Positions 23,789-36,503 of a stretch of 64,000 nt of DNA are shown here, piece by piece; the first letter of the stretch is position 1, and each line of letters begins with the position of its first letter. The DNA lies in NCBI GenBank assembly GCA_900239685.1, contig OENT01000574.1:32620-96619 (forward strand). Reading direction: 5' to 3'. Source of the stretch: Rotaria macrura (lineage: Eukaryota > Rotifera > Eurotatoria > Philodinida > Philodinidae). The notes under the pieces are model-generated. The model was not told the DNA's origin. It did not search any database and worked only from the letters and a program-made list of their open reading frames with translations. The translations under genes and the position numbers were made by a program.

Positions 23789-26303
23789 GGGAAAGAAACT
23801 GATGAAATGTAACTTTAATACAATAGATACAACGAATTAGTAAAATATGTTGATGACTTTCATTTCGTTTGCTACATGTTAGAATAAATATGACTAATGG
23901 CACGTTACATGTGAGGTAGCAACTACATGATTCATTTCAACAGTGATTCAGGCAATTATATGAAGACGAGAAGAAAAGAAAAAGGTAAAAAGTGGATCAA
24001 TGATTGGTTATTCTGTACAAATCAGCGGATATTTTTATTCTTATAGTTTGATTCCTATTCTAGACAATCAAAGATATCATTCCATCAACATATATAAGTA
24101 TGAAAAATGCTTCATGATTCAATAATCAGTGAGATGACTTCTTCAGATGACATTATTATTATCATAGTATTTCGAAAGAGTTCGTGCATTGTAGTCGTCA
24201 AAAGAAAACATTGAGATTTAGATATATGCACCCCTTATTGTAGGAAGTTTCGATTAACTTCGTTTTTCTTTCATTTTCTGTTCACTATAATATATCTATC
24301 TGTTATACAGACGAATCTTATATCATCATTCGGATCAAATGAATTGTCTAGTGGCATCTAATGTAAACCAATATTTTGATGAATGCGCAATTGATACTCG
24401 TATATTGTGCTCACACTTTTTGATAAAAGTCAGGAATTCATTCAAGGTCATCTTGAAATATCACATATGATGCTTCCGTTTGTTCTCATGTTGTAATTAT
24501 CTCTTCCCTGTGCAGACAACCAGATGTTGTGTGATGTTTTCAGTTTTAAGTATGAGACTCCTTCAAAGTACATAAGAATTAATTACTTTTTCTTTTGCAT
24601 TTAGAGTTCTGTTCAATGTACACTTTGATCAGCATTAGTAAATAATAAATGAATATAATAACATAAGAAGACGCTATAGCTAATGGATGTACTTATAAAT
24701 TTATATGAAAACAATTTAAAGTACTTGACATAGAGCAGAACAATATTTTATATTTGGAGTAAACTAACATGATGAAACATCTAGATGTCTATGCATATAT
24801 ATATATATATATATAGATATATTTCTAAGCCTGTACGTATCGATTATTTATTTTTGCGATGATAGCCATAGTGTACAGTGAACAAAATTCGAAATGAAAA
24901 AGAAAAAAGAAAATCGATGTGATTTTCGAAAAAAATAGTATTCTTGAGAAATTTCAAAGAGTTTAGTACTCAAGAAATCACTTTTGTTATTCCGTCCTGC
25001 ACTTTCTATTGATTATGTAAAAATGATATGTCAATATGACATGTATGAATTCAGTTTTGTGTTGACATTTTTTTCAATTATACTTGAGAAGAGAGGGAGA
25101 ATTGAGTACAAAAACTATTGACAGCTTATACATGACATCCATGATATCAGGCACTGTCGATAGCTGTCAGGTAAATTAATATAATTTTCATGATCTAATC
25201 TTTACCATGTAGCCTATTATTTTAAATACGTTTATTTAGAATTATGTCGATGAAATTAGGGAGAAAAACAAGGATTATGCTCATTTTCTCTCCGAATTGC
25301 ATTCTAAAGATATCTATACGTGTCTAATGATTCTATCGATTAATAAAGGAGAATTTCAGTTATAACTTGTCAGATTTATTGAGTTTTTCATCATTTTGTG
25401 AGAACTGAGACTATAAAATGTACTTAGTACACTAATGCACTCGAGACACTTCATCGTTTTCAGTAAAAGCTCATTGAAAAAGTAATTAGTACACTGAAGT
25501 TCTTTCTCGTTTCACACGCACACTACGCCGCATTTGTGACCGAAAAGAAATAAGCAAGTTGGAAAATTACTTCATGTGAAGGCTAGTGATGAAGAGAATG
25601 GATTAGTAAAACACTATTGTCATGTTCTTCTTCTTGTGAATGGATTCAAGACGGAGCATGTGTGATGTGTGAGAACGTTTCTTTTCTTCTCTCATTTGAC
25701 ACCTACGCTTAAATTTGATTTAAATTGTACGATTGTTAGAAAAGTTTTTCTTATATAGATGATGTTAGATGTTACAATTACAATTTCTATCATCTTTTTA
25801 TCTGCAAAGAATGATCTATAGAAACTTGTTTTCATGCGTTCATGTACTTAATAATTACTTAAAACATTTGAATAATCATACTGTAATCGATTGAGAAACA
25901 TCGAAAAGAAGTTAGATTAAGAAAAAATAAATGAGTTTATTTTTTTTTTCTTCAAATGATCAAGATTCGAAACAAGGTAATTGAAATTTTTATGCTCTCT
26001 CAGCAATTGTTCATGCTATTCATCTTACTTTTTCTAAAATAATAAATCATGTAATGTCAACGGTTAACTCTGATCGTTAATCAATTTCTGTCACAAATAC
26101 ATTTAGTACACACAAAACGAGAAAAGAACGACAAAAATAATAAAAACAACAAAGAGAAATGAAAACTGTTCAAGACAGATATATCTCAATGTGCAAAGAA
26201 CATATACCACAAGGAACAAAAACAAACAGATGCGTAACATTAGTTGTTTGACAAAATGCAACCAAACAAAAAAGAAAATTTTAAAAGAAATTGAGAGACA
26301 GAA
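23789..26303. other. Intergenic stretch with a TA repeat
   Basis: 2.5 kb between the start of the dioxygenase gene and the end of RSK, both minus strand. It holds a TA dinucleotide run at about 24796-24815. No exon chain was recognised. It presumably includes the dioxygenase promoter and the RSK 3' UTR. Confidence 0.6.
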
Positions 26304-29300
26304 TTATTTTACTTTTTCAAGTTGCTGTTGATGAATAGTTCTTTCATTACGACGTTTATATAAGTCCGATTCACCAATAGGACCAAGTAATAATGTTTTA
26401 TGTGAACTTGTATTCATGGCATTAAAAGTAGCATCGAGATTATGCTATGAAAAAAAAGAATACCCTACAATTTTAGTTCTTGACAACAACAACAATATTT
26501 ACTCGAGCACGATTATAATCTTGAATGTTAGCTAATTTCACATTAGGTAAACTATCGATATTAGAAAACCATGAATGTCTATAAATGTCAAGTGCAGTAG
26601 GTCTCTTCTTTGGATCAATATCGAGCATAGCACTCACAAGTGCCTAAAATTATATTTATAATCAATGTTCTCTCGTAAAACATAATCAATAGGAAAAATT
26701 TACTTTGGCATTAGGTGTGACCCTATCCCATGTAGGTCCAGTGAATTGTAATTTAATAGAAGTACGTGCAAGAATAAGTTCATGAGAATCATTTCGATCG
26801 TATGCAAATGGTGTACTACCAGCTAGTAGAGTATACAAAAGAACTCCGAGACTCCCTAAATGAAAACAATAATGATTTATGATGCGAATTAAATTCCATA
26901 TAAAAAAAAACTTACAAATATCACAAGATTCATCATATTTCTTTCGTGATAAAACTTCTGGTGCAGCATATTCTTTAGTAAAACATGGCGTCATCAATAG
27001 ACCGTTTTCAGCTCGTTGTTGTTTAGCAAAACCAAAATCAACAATACGTATTGAAGATGGTTGACGACTTGCATCAAGATACATTATATTACGTGGTTGA
27101 AGGTCACGGTGTACTAGAAACGAATAAAAAACAAGCCATAAAGTTTATTCGCCATATAAAAATGTAAGAAATGAATACCGATAGAATTTCTATGTAATTG
27201 TTCGACTGTTTTAATTATGACAAACATGATCCGTGCACTTTCACGTTCAGATAAGGATTTTTCTTGACAAATTTTGTCAAATAATTCACCGCCTCGCATC
27301 AATTCAGTTACAATGTACACTTTGGGTGCATTGTAAAAGGCATCTCTTATCTGAATGACATAGAAAAAATTAATTTATTATTGTCCTATTCTTGTATGTT
27401 ATAATTTTCTTACTCGAACAATATGCGTTAATTGTCTATAGAAAATTAATAATTCAATTTCATCGGATGGATCATTCGTATGTGCATCGTTGATTATTTT
27501 AACAGCATATTCAACTTGTGTTTGTCTATGAATACAACGATAACAAGTCGAAGTTTTTCCTCGTCCTAACGGTTCATATAAATCATATTCATCTTGAAAG
27601 TCAGTTATTTTAACACCGTTGATTGACCGTAAACGTCTTTCAGTATTATCAGCATACGATGGATCATTTTGACGAGCACTTATTAAATCTGGTGCAATGT
27701 AGCTAAAACCTTGGAATGTTTTATTTGCATCTGCACTCGGTGGAACACCCGGAGAATCTTAATCGATGAATAAAACAAAAAACCAAAAATCAATAGAATC
27801 ATTCAAAAGATATTGTCATTTCTACCTGTCGGCGTTTTACATGTAAATTCTTTATCAAAATAATGTCCGTAATCATTGTGAATTGGTGGTATAAATGGTG
27901 GCTCAATTTCTTTCGCAAATAACTTATCCCAATCAATTGAAGTAAAAAATGGATGTTGTTTGATATTACGAAAACCATCTGGTCCAGCACCTAGTCGATT
28001 AGCTGGATTACGTTTAAATAGCATTCGTAATAAACTTTGTGCTTCTGCTGATGGATATGTTGGCATAGCTAATTTAGCTTTTAATATCATGTTCATGGTT
28101 TCTTTACGTGTTGCACCATGGAATGGCAAATGTCCAGTGATCATTTCAAATGCAAGTACACCAAACGACCACCAATCGGCTACATGTGAATGTCCTTTAC
28201 GTGAGACAACTTCTGGTGACATGTATTCGACAGTACCACAAAATGAAAATGTCTTTGAATCTTGTGTTGGTACAGCTTCTTTCGATAGGCCAAAGTCCGT
28301 TAATGCAATGTGACCATCAGAATCAAGAAGAATATTTTCTGGTTTTAAATCCCGATATACAATACCGAGTGAATGTAAGTGATCGAGTGCAAGAGCTAAT
28401 TCAGCTAAATAAAATTGTACGTCACGTTCGGTAAACATAACTAGTAAATAACGAGTAAAAAATCAAACAACTTATTTCTAGTTAAAATATTAATGCATAC
28501 AATCATGATACCTTCTTTCGACAAACGCGTGAAAAGATCACCACCACGTAAAAAATCGAGCACCAAATAAACTTTGCCTTGTGTTTGATAAGCATAATGA
28601 AGTTTAACAATGAATGGATGACAAATCTGTGCAAGTATATCACGTTCCATTTTTGTTCGTTGACGATCACGTACTATTTTTCAAACGATAAATACATTTA
28701 TCGAACGTTTTCTTAACGCTCTGACAATATGAATCGACTCACCTTTGAGACTAGCTTTATTCAACACTTTCATGGCATAGAGTGCACCTGTATCAGGACC
28801 AATTATTTTACGAACAAGAAAAACCTGTACGTTTCATAGTAATATTTTATGATTTGATTTTTGTTTCTCAAAAACGTAATATGCTTACTTTTCCAAATGA
28901 GCCTGCACCAAGCGTTTGTAAAAGTTCAAATTGAGATGAATCGGCTCGATCACATCCTTCTTTAGTAACATTTGTAATTTCAATTTCACGCTCACTACTA
29001 TATTGTTCATCCTAAAATAGTAAAATTGAGATGAATAAATACTTGTAAAATGTTCCCATCGTACATCAGTTATATAGGATTCTTGGCGGTTATTGGTCTG
29101 ATCACTTGAACCCCATGCAAACGAGAGAAGCGTCTGTAACATTTTGATTATATTTTCAGTTGAAAAAACATGACTTATATGCTACGCAAATTCGAATCCT
29201 TGTTATTCTTCAGTCACTTGATCAATGTGTTTGATAAACAAAATGACAACCGAGTGGGCCTGATTTTTTCAACGCATCACATTCACTATACACGTGTAAC

Positions 29301-31122
29301 GACTGTCATTTTATTTTCATAAACGAGCTGAAGAATGAAAATGTCATTTAGCAATCGTACACACAATCGAAGAACGAAAGAAAAACTATATTGCGAAACC
29401 TCGTCTCTCGTTTTCTTTCGTTCTAAAACTTGTGATTACATTTGAATAATGTCTCATCATTCTCATTAGAGGCTTCATTGGTGACAATCAAGTGATTAGA
29501 TTTTAATAAGTTTTCTTACATCTACCATCAGTGCTATTAATATTAAGTAATGCAAGCAACAATTTTAGCAATATGATAAAAGTAATTTATCACATAATTT
29601 CCTATCTTGACATCTGCTATTAGGTCAAATAAAAACTATATTAAGAGCTGCCATATAAAGACCATCCATACACGTTCTTGAACAGTTTCTTATTGCTAAA
29701 TATTTTGATGTTATTTCTCAAATATTTTCGAGTACACCGGATACATCAATCCAAGGTAAAATAATAGCACAACAAAATAACAACAACAACTACGAGAGGA
29801 AAACAAGGTCAACATTCGTTGCCATATATTCTTATCAGAAACAATGCATGAGAAAACAAATAGGGTTGATAAATAAAGAGAAAAGGATTCAGTGAATGTT
29901 TTTATTTGTCGATACAAGACAAATAATTACTTTTCTTATTAGACTCTTTATAAAATCTTTTGTTTACAACTTTCTTTTTCTTATGGTATTCATACATCTT
30001 TAGAATAATAAAATATGTTTTGAACGCTAATGACGTCATTATATCACATTCTACACGCGTTTTTTTCTTTTTTCTTATATTTCTAGTTGACAATCACTAT
30101 ACATTTATAAATATATATATGGCAATATAAAAACAATCTATATTCAATAAGTGCTTTTGTATGTATCAATGTAGAAAAGAAAGTATACGTGTCGTCGTGG
30201 GTGGCATCGATGACGTCTTGTGTAACAGCAGTGACTGTGCACATATGTGTGGAGAAAAGATTCGTTTTACTGCTCTGACATCATACAAAAATCTTGGCAA
30301 GATCTATGATTCTAATTACATATATACAATGTATGAGAGTTCGCTTTCTCGTTCTTTTTTTAGTCGTCAGAATAGCAAAGAACAGAAAATAGAATCTGCT
30401 CAGTCGTAATTAATAGTGACGTTTGCTTCTATTTCTCGTAGAAGAAGTCATTCTAAAGTAAGAAAAACAGATGAAAATTCATTTCTAATAGTGTGGAGAG
30501 AATTCGATGACGAATGATAAGAAAAACGATATAACTATAAGAAACGTTGTTGTCTAGTTAGTAAGATACATGATGATAAATATATTGCTTTGTAAAAGCT
30601 ATTCACTTACAAGTTTCATATCGTTATTTATTTTCTTTTGTACATCTGTAACCGACGAACTTGAATCTGTTACCAATACTGTTGGTGTTATTGTTGGTAA
30701 ATCGAATGAACTCATTGTATTTGTATTATTATCTTCACTAACAGTATTGTTGGATGCTCTCATGTATCGTGATAAGGGCTTTTGAATGTTAAAATGATTG
30801 CTTTTAATATTGAATCGATTATTTTTATTTGTTTTGATAATATGTAACTGACAATCACTAGTAGTTCTTTTTTTTATGAGATTCTTTTCTGTATCTATTG
30901 TGATTGTTGTCAATTGCGAATAAGATGATGATTTAAGCAATTGACTTATTGATGAGTGATGAGTTTTTTTAAAGAACAGATGTAACGAGGATGAGAGTGT
31001 TCGATAGCGGCCATGTTTTTGACGGCGAAGTCTTAAGTATTCTAAACGCTTAAGTACATTGAAGAAAGTATTTGTATGTATTGATGAAATTTTTGTTGTC
31101 ACACCAATATTTGATGATAAAA

Positions 31123-31155
<33 letters not shown>

Positions 31156-34100
31156 TACGTCGTGAACACACATTGGAATCTGGTATATCAATACCTGTAC
31201 CTGATTCACAAGAACTCAAGTAAAATCTATGCCGATCGATGACCCGGGGAAGCTCAAGAGAATCCATACACGCGTTACGTTGTAATAAAATGTCTTTCAT
31301 TAATATATGAATAGTTAAGGTTGTCTGTGTAATCAACAACAACAACAAAATTTGAGAATGACTGATGATATTATCAAAAGTACATGGTCAACACGTACAT
31401 GGGATAAATAGCGAACGAGTGAAAAGGAAAAGATCAAAACATAGAAAGGAAAAAAAAAGAGGAAGATGCGTGGGTGAGAAAGTTTTTCAATAGAGAAAAA
31501 GAGAGTGAGTGAGAGACATGGTGAGGAAAGAAAAAAGCACTCCTTGTTCCATAATGATAAATGTTTGATGTCGTCAGTCGAACTATTAGTGTTGTCATTA
31601 CATGTAAGACCATTCAGCCACATTAATACAGCACTAAATGTTGACGTCATCGGTCTTTTCTATTTTATCACTAATAAGATTGTTCTAGTATGGACGAGGC
31701 AAAGTATTGTTTATAACTATAGTCTTATGTAACATTCAATATTTAAGAGTACTATTTAACCATTAGTAGTTTGCACAGAAATTATCTTCAATTGAACGCT
31801 AACATTAACGAATAGTTTATGTAAAAGATACTCTTTTTCAATGTCACCTAGTTACTAATATTCAATAACAATACATACATAAATACTTACGCTAGAAACA
31901 ACTTCAGGCAAATCATCATCAGCAAAAATGTTATTATGATTTTCTGTTGTCGTAGTAATAATAGATGAATGACCATTTTTAAACGGATCTTTTCCATGCT
32001 AGCAGCAAATGAAAAACAAACGAATAGATTAGTGAAATGTCATAAACTCGAACAAAAGATTCCATAGAAAATTTGACAGCATCAAATGTTATGATGAACA
32101 CTAATTTTTGAATTACTTTTGGGAAATGTCATATCGACATATTACAAGAACAATAAACCATAGTGAATCTTTGTAATTATCGTTCGTTTTACGGCGTGTT
32201 TTTCAACATGAACAAACATATTATTCAATAAAACACTTTCATTATGAATCGAAGAGCAACGTCAATATTTCTAACATTTTTCATGAGCACACTATTGGTG
32301 ATTATTCTTTTTTTTGTTTAGCTTGAAGTGGAGCATGATTTTCAGTGTTATATGAGATATATCTTTGATTCATTTTTCTCAATAAGACATAAGTGATGCA
32401 TTATGCTTCGTTGGCTAATTTTTCTCTCTAGTCATTGTTATATTACAATTTTCTTAAACAGTATAAAGCATGATATTCATTGGTATTGATCAAGAGAAAA
32501 AAGAAACAAAAGAACAATTTTAGAATGAAGTTAATTGTTTATTGTGGGCAATGAGAATTTATTTTCGCATGAAATACACATTCAACAAAAAATAAACATA
32601 CACAAAATCTTAGAAAATATCTTAAGTTACATAAATGCTGATCGATTCTATACACAAATTGATCAATGGTGAATTTTTACAGAGAATGAACGAGTACTCG
32701 CTTTTAGTGTTCTTGCTACGATGTCAAGAATATAGAAGCTAATGTGTGAGCATCCGTTTTAATCGAACATTACTTGACTTCCGAGAATAATTACGAATAC
32801 ATTTCGACATCTCGCACTCGACTACATTAGTACCCAGATATTAGATCGTACGGTAAAAATCTTTGGATATATGAATCTCAAAATTTTTCAATTGAAACCT
32901 ACCACGAAGCCAAGTATCATCATACAGTGTACTATAGTGAAAAGAATACTAAGAATGAAGTGTTTTCGAGTGACTTGGTTTTTTTTTCCTATCAACAAAA
33001 AATTAGGCATAACGAAATCTTTAATTTGTTCGTGTATCTGATATCATTGAGTATCTCAGTAATTTCTTTAATCTTGTTGATGCGATTAAGTATTAGACAA
33101 TGCCAGATCATGATTTTTCTTATCAGTTCATCTAAATCATTATTTTTAATAGGATTTCGATTGAAATAGCATTTAATAATAAGGAACTAATAGAAAATGA
33201 CTTATTTTTAATCTTACTTCCTAACAAATGATTTTCCTGACAAGTAATCAATAGTATTGTAAAGCAAAAAGAGCAATAAGGGAATATATTTTATTTCATT
33301 TCACAAGTGTCAAAAAAGAAATATTATCAATGAATCAGAGTTGTTTTCTATTCTAATGAAAACAAAACACCTCAATTTGTCATCTAGTATATCTGATGTA
33401 GACCTCTTCGACACACGGCTTAGAATAAAGTCGTTCTGCGATTGGGATTTTTCTCGTAACTTGAATATATCATTGATTGGATTTAGATTATATTTAATAA
33501 TCAATATATTCTATCTGCAAAATAGAGACAATCATTGCAGCAGTACTACTACTTATTAGGGATGATATACTCGCAGTTGAGTACAAGTCTATGTCAAATA
33601 AAAACTTCTAAATCTCTCAATTTTACGCACTTCGAAGATAACTAGTTTTTTCTCTTTGACATCCTATCCTATAAACATATCATATTTAAGGTTTCTAGTA
33701 ATTATTTTCTACTAGCATAGACATCGATTACTGAATACGATAACTTAATACTTCATCTAGAGATTTAATCCATATCATATACATATACAACAGCTCGGGT
33801 GAAGCCTGCATCTAAGCTAATTATTTTTCTCTGCTAGAATGTACCCAGAATATAATGAATAATTAAATGTTTCTTATGAAATAGAACGAAAAAACCAGTA
33901 TAGGGCATTGATAATAGAACTTTCTAACGATGATGTCGACTTGAAAAATCTGTCATTAAGAGAAAAATTTCAATATAATATTCATGGATTATATCGAAAT
34001 CTTCTTCATAGTTTTCTGTATGTACTTTTTTTAAAACTAATTTTAAGTCTATTTTATCATTTTGAATTTGTCTTTTTTAGTATGACTAATTAAAATCTAG

Positions 34101-36503
34101 GTTTCAATATTTTTGAAATCAATCTCAAATGAATTTTAATTGATGTCTATCATGCTTAAGGATTTAGTAGACAAATGTCGAAAACAAATCGTCGACAAAA
34201 AAATGTCAACGTGTAAAAAAATGCGAAAATTCTATCATGATATAGGAAACTCGCGTAGTATATGCTGTCATCTATTTTTTATTCTTTTTGGGCATTTTCT
34301 TTATGGGTGTTGGCTTGGACATAACTAAATACGAATTTAAACAAAAGTTAATTCATGGCAATTCTGGCAAGTTAAAAAAAGGTGTCAAAGAAAACATGCA
34401 CCACGCAACATAAACTTAAAGAACTTCGAAGGAGATATGACGAACAAACGATTCAACTGAATGAATATCACAACGAATTATCAAAGCTTATTGGCACAAA
34501 ATGAAAATTATATGAATGTGTTGGTACATGCCTTGAATCTATGGCCTTTAGCTCGTCGTTGTCACTCAAATGCTTTTTAATTGATTATTCGAATTTTACC
34601 TAATAAACCATAAATTTAATTTATTCATGCTCCAATTTTGTTTTTTCATCATCAGCTTCTTTTCTTTGTATTTCATGATGTCGACGTTTGACTACTTTTC
34701 CTGCTAAAATACTCCTCAGATTAGAACCTATTGAAAAAATACCTATCATTAACTAGGCTCGAATATTCTGTACATCATAAACCATAAGCGTATTAAACAT
34801 CTTTTCGATTGTTGCTCGTCTAATTCAAAGAACTAAAAACGACAATCGAATCTTACATCATTTTCGAATCTCAATTAAGAACATCATGATATAGTTAGAT
34901 CAAGTTTATATACGAAAAATGTTTCATCCCACAAGTTCATATGAAAGAACTACAACAATTGGACCAATGGTAATTATTTCTCTTATTTCCTTTACTAGAT
35001 TTCCCATGATCATTTTGAATTCATCCTTATTGAAGAAATAGTAATTTATAAATATCGATTGCTTATTCCGGGGAAAAACAAAAGTTGGTATCATCCATAT
35101 ATTTTGGATGTTTTTTTCTTCTTCGTCTTTTCGATCATTCTTGAAGAACTACTAGAAATTACCGTTAATAAAAATACTAATACTCATATTTCCACAGACA
35201 ACATCTTGCAAATATATTTGGCAATTAATTTGGATACTAAGAACTAACATGAAAGAAACTATGAAGTTTTACATCCATCTATCTGACTTTATTCCTCATA
35301 TAAATCAATCATAGATAATTGATAATTTGTTTTTCTTACAACGTGTTAGCAGAAGCGTGTTGCTGCTTGTGACTTGCACAATCGGTTGTGTCACAAAAAA
35401 TGTTAATGCCATATAGAAAAATTTATGATGAAAACATCAAATCTTTATCAGACGCTAATCTACTGAAATATTTCTTTCTTTTCGATGTTCTTCAGGAAAT
35501 TTCTGACTATTAAAATTTTAAAAGTACAAACTTATATAAAGTTTGTCATGCGTCAACTTATCTGTCATTATTTTTCTCATAGTTATTTCTCAATTGATAG
35601 GAAATTAGATGAATAACAAAGGAAATAGTGACTGAAATATTTAAATTTCTTGTTCAAAAAAACGTATCCAACATGAAAAAAATAATTTAATCGCATAATA
35701 TGTCATATCATAAACTAAGAAAAATATCTCCTCATTCTTACATAAAACGATGTCTAAAGTCAAAGTAAATTAAGAATGAACTATTATCTACTAACAAGAA
35801 CATTGCTTCGTGCCAAACAACTAATACACGTAGATTCAGTTTACATGAACTTGTTTTCACTCTTAAGTACTATGGTGATCTAGGGCAGAGTTCGCAAAAA
35901 AAACATATGCTTATATGTAGATAATGGATCGAATAAATCGACGGTAAGAAGCTTTCCCGCAAATGTTTTCTGTACCAAAATAGTATTTTTTAAATGCTTA
36001 AGAGTTTCCTTAAAGTTTTCTTAATATCTTTTTTTTTGTTATTTTATTATGATTTTTGTTGAGGATGACATGCAACTAAGTCGCAATCGGTAGACTGATA
36101 TTTCGCTTCAGTTCTTATCTTCAAAAGGTAAACATTTGTTTTAACTCATGAATGCATATTCAATTAGAGTGTGCAAGCACATCTGTCTGCGAGGAAAAAA
36201 CAACCTGTTTCCTAACAATGGAAGTAAATATTATACCAGATGAAAGCTTTTTCTTTTTTTATTAAAAATATCATGAAATTCGAAAAAACAAAGACTCGAG
36301 TGACGTTAAAAAGGAACAAAAATAACTAAATGATACTTTTATTTATATGAAAAGGCTATATCCTAGAAACTTACATGATTATGTATTTGAAACCCTTGAT
36401 ATTTGTAGGGTTCTGAATGAATCAATCCTACTGTCGGTTTTTTAATCGTTGACTTGGATTCCAGCAGTGATATGTCACCGTCGTAGTTTTGAGCTAAAGG
36501 CAT
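26304..36503 (-). CDS. RPS6KA: p90 ribosomal S6 kinase (RSK), 12 exons
   Basis: Two-domain Ser/Thr kinase acting downstream of ERK and PDK1. Exons in transcript order: 36503-36375, 31998-31891, 29011-28889, 28824-28743, 28673-28512, 28440-27826, 27757-27414, 27350-27179, 27113-26916, 26855-26704, 26643-26503, 26444-26304 (2367 nt, 788 aa; human RSK about 740). It begins MPLAQ, like vertebrate RSK2. The N-terminal AGC kinase (from about 107) has GAGSFGK, the AMK lysine (139), [11 protein letters not shown] and the PDK1 site SFCGTVEYM. The linker keeps the turn motif TPTDSPGVPP and hydrophobic motif FQGFSY (S425). The C-terminal CaMK-type kinase has YAVKII, DFG and the ERK-site loop MTPCFT (T620). 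Its catalytic loop reads HRDLQPRN: the usual Lys is Gln (584). The tail LYKRR fits the ERK docking site. Introns 1 and 2 are 4.4 and 2.9 kb; the rest are about 45-75 nt. Confidence 0.94.
29065..29142 (-). CDS. Candidate alternative first exon A of RSK
   Basis: A 26-codon open piece starting [14 protein letters not shown] and ending in a GTACGA donor, in phase 0. It lies 53 nt upstream of RSK exon 3, whose acceptor is also phase 0. Joining it would give a short N-terminus directly before the N-terminal kinase domain, replacing exons 1-2. No homologue is known to me. The short intron size fits the gene's other introns. Confidence 0.45.
30611..31348 (-). CDS. Candidate alternative first exon B of RSK
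   Basis: A 246-codon open frame on the RSK strand within intron 2. It ends exactly at a consensus GTAAGT donor in phase 0, compatible with RSK exon 3; without splicing it would stop three codons later. It is rich in Ser, Thr, Asn, Lys and Arg, with a ten-serine run encoded by a TCA microsatellite and a basic stretch ([12 protein letters not shown]). An acceptor-like ATTACACAG lies upstream of a second in-frame ATG at 31300, which may be the true start. It could instead be an independent short gene. No known domain was seen. Confidence 0.4.
31123..31155. repeat. (ATG)n / (CAT)n trinucleotide microsatellite
   Basis: Eleven tandem copies of ATG on the plus strand. On the minus strand it encodes the Ser homopolymer of candidate RSK first exon B. 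Confidence 0.9.
31999..36374 (-). other. RSK intron 1 with possible decayed coding remnants
   Basis: A 4.4-kb intron between GTAAGT and GCTAG. On the minus strand, two diverged copies of a module of about 40-45 codons sit at about 33060-33165 and 33380-33505. At 34621-34727 a coding-like basic, helix-prone C-terminal piece lies behind an acceptor-like TTTTTCAATAG. Its upstream in-frame continuation is broken by stops. These could be remnants of a nested gene; no family was recognised. Confidence 0.35.

Noticed and set aside
26911..26915. RSK C-terminal kinase with a missing Trp (CDI then GSLGV)
   Set aside because: The correct splice junction joins T with GG to restore [12 protein letters not shown], so nothing is missing.
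27960..28434. Plus-strand frames of 94 and 117 codons over RSK
   Set aside because: Antisense shadows of the RSK N-terminal kinase exon.
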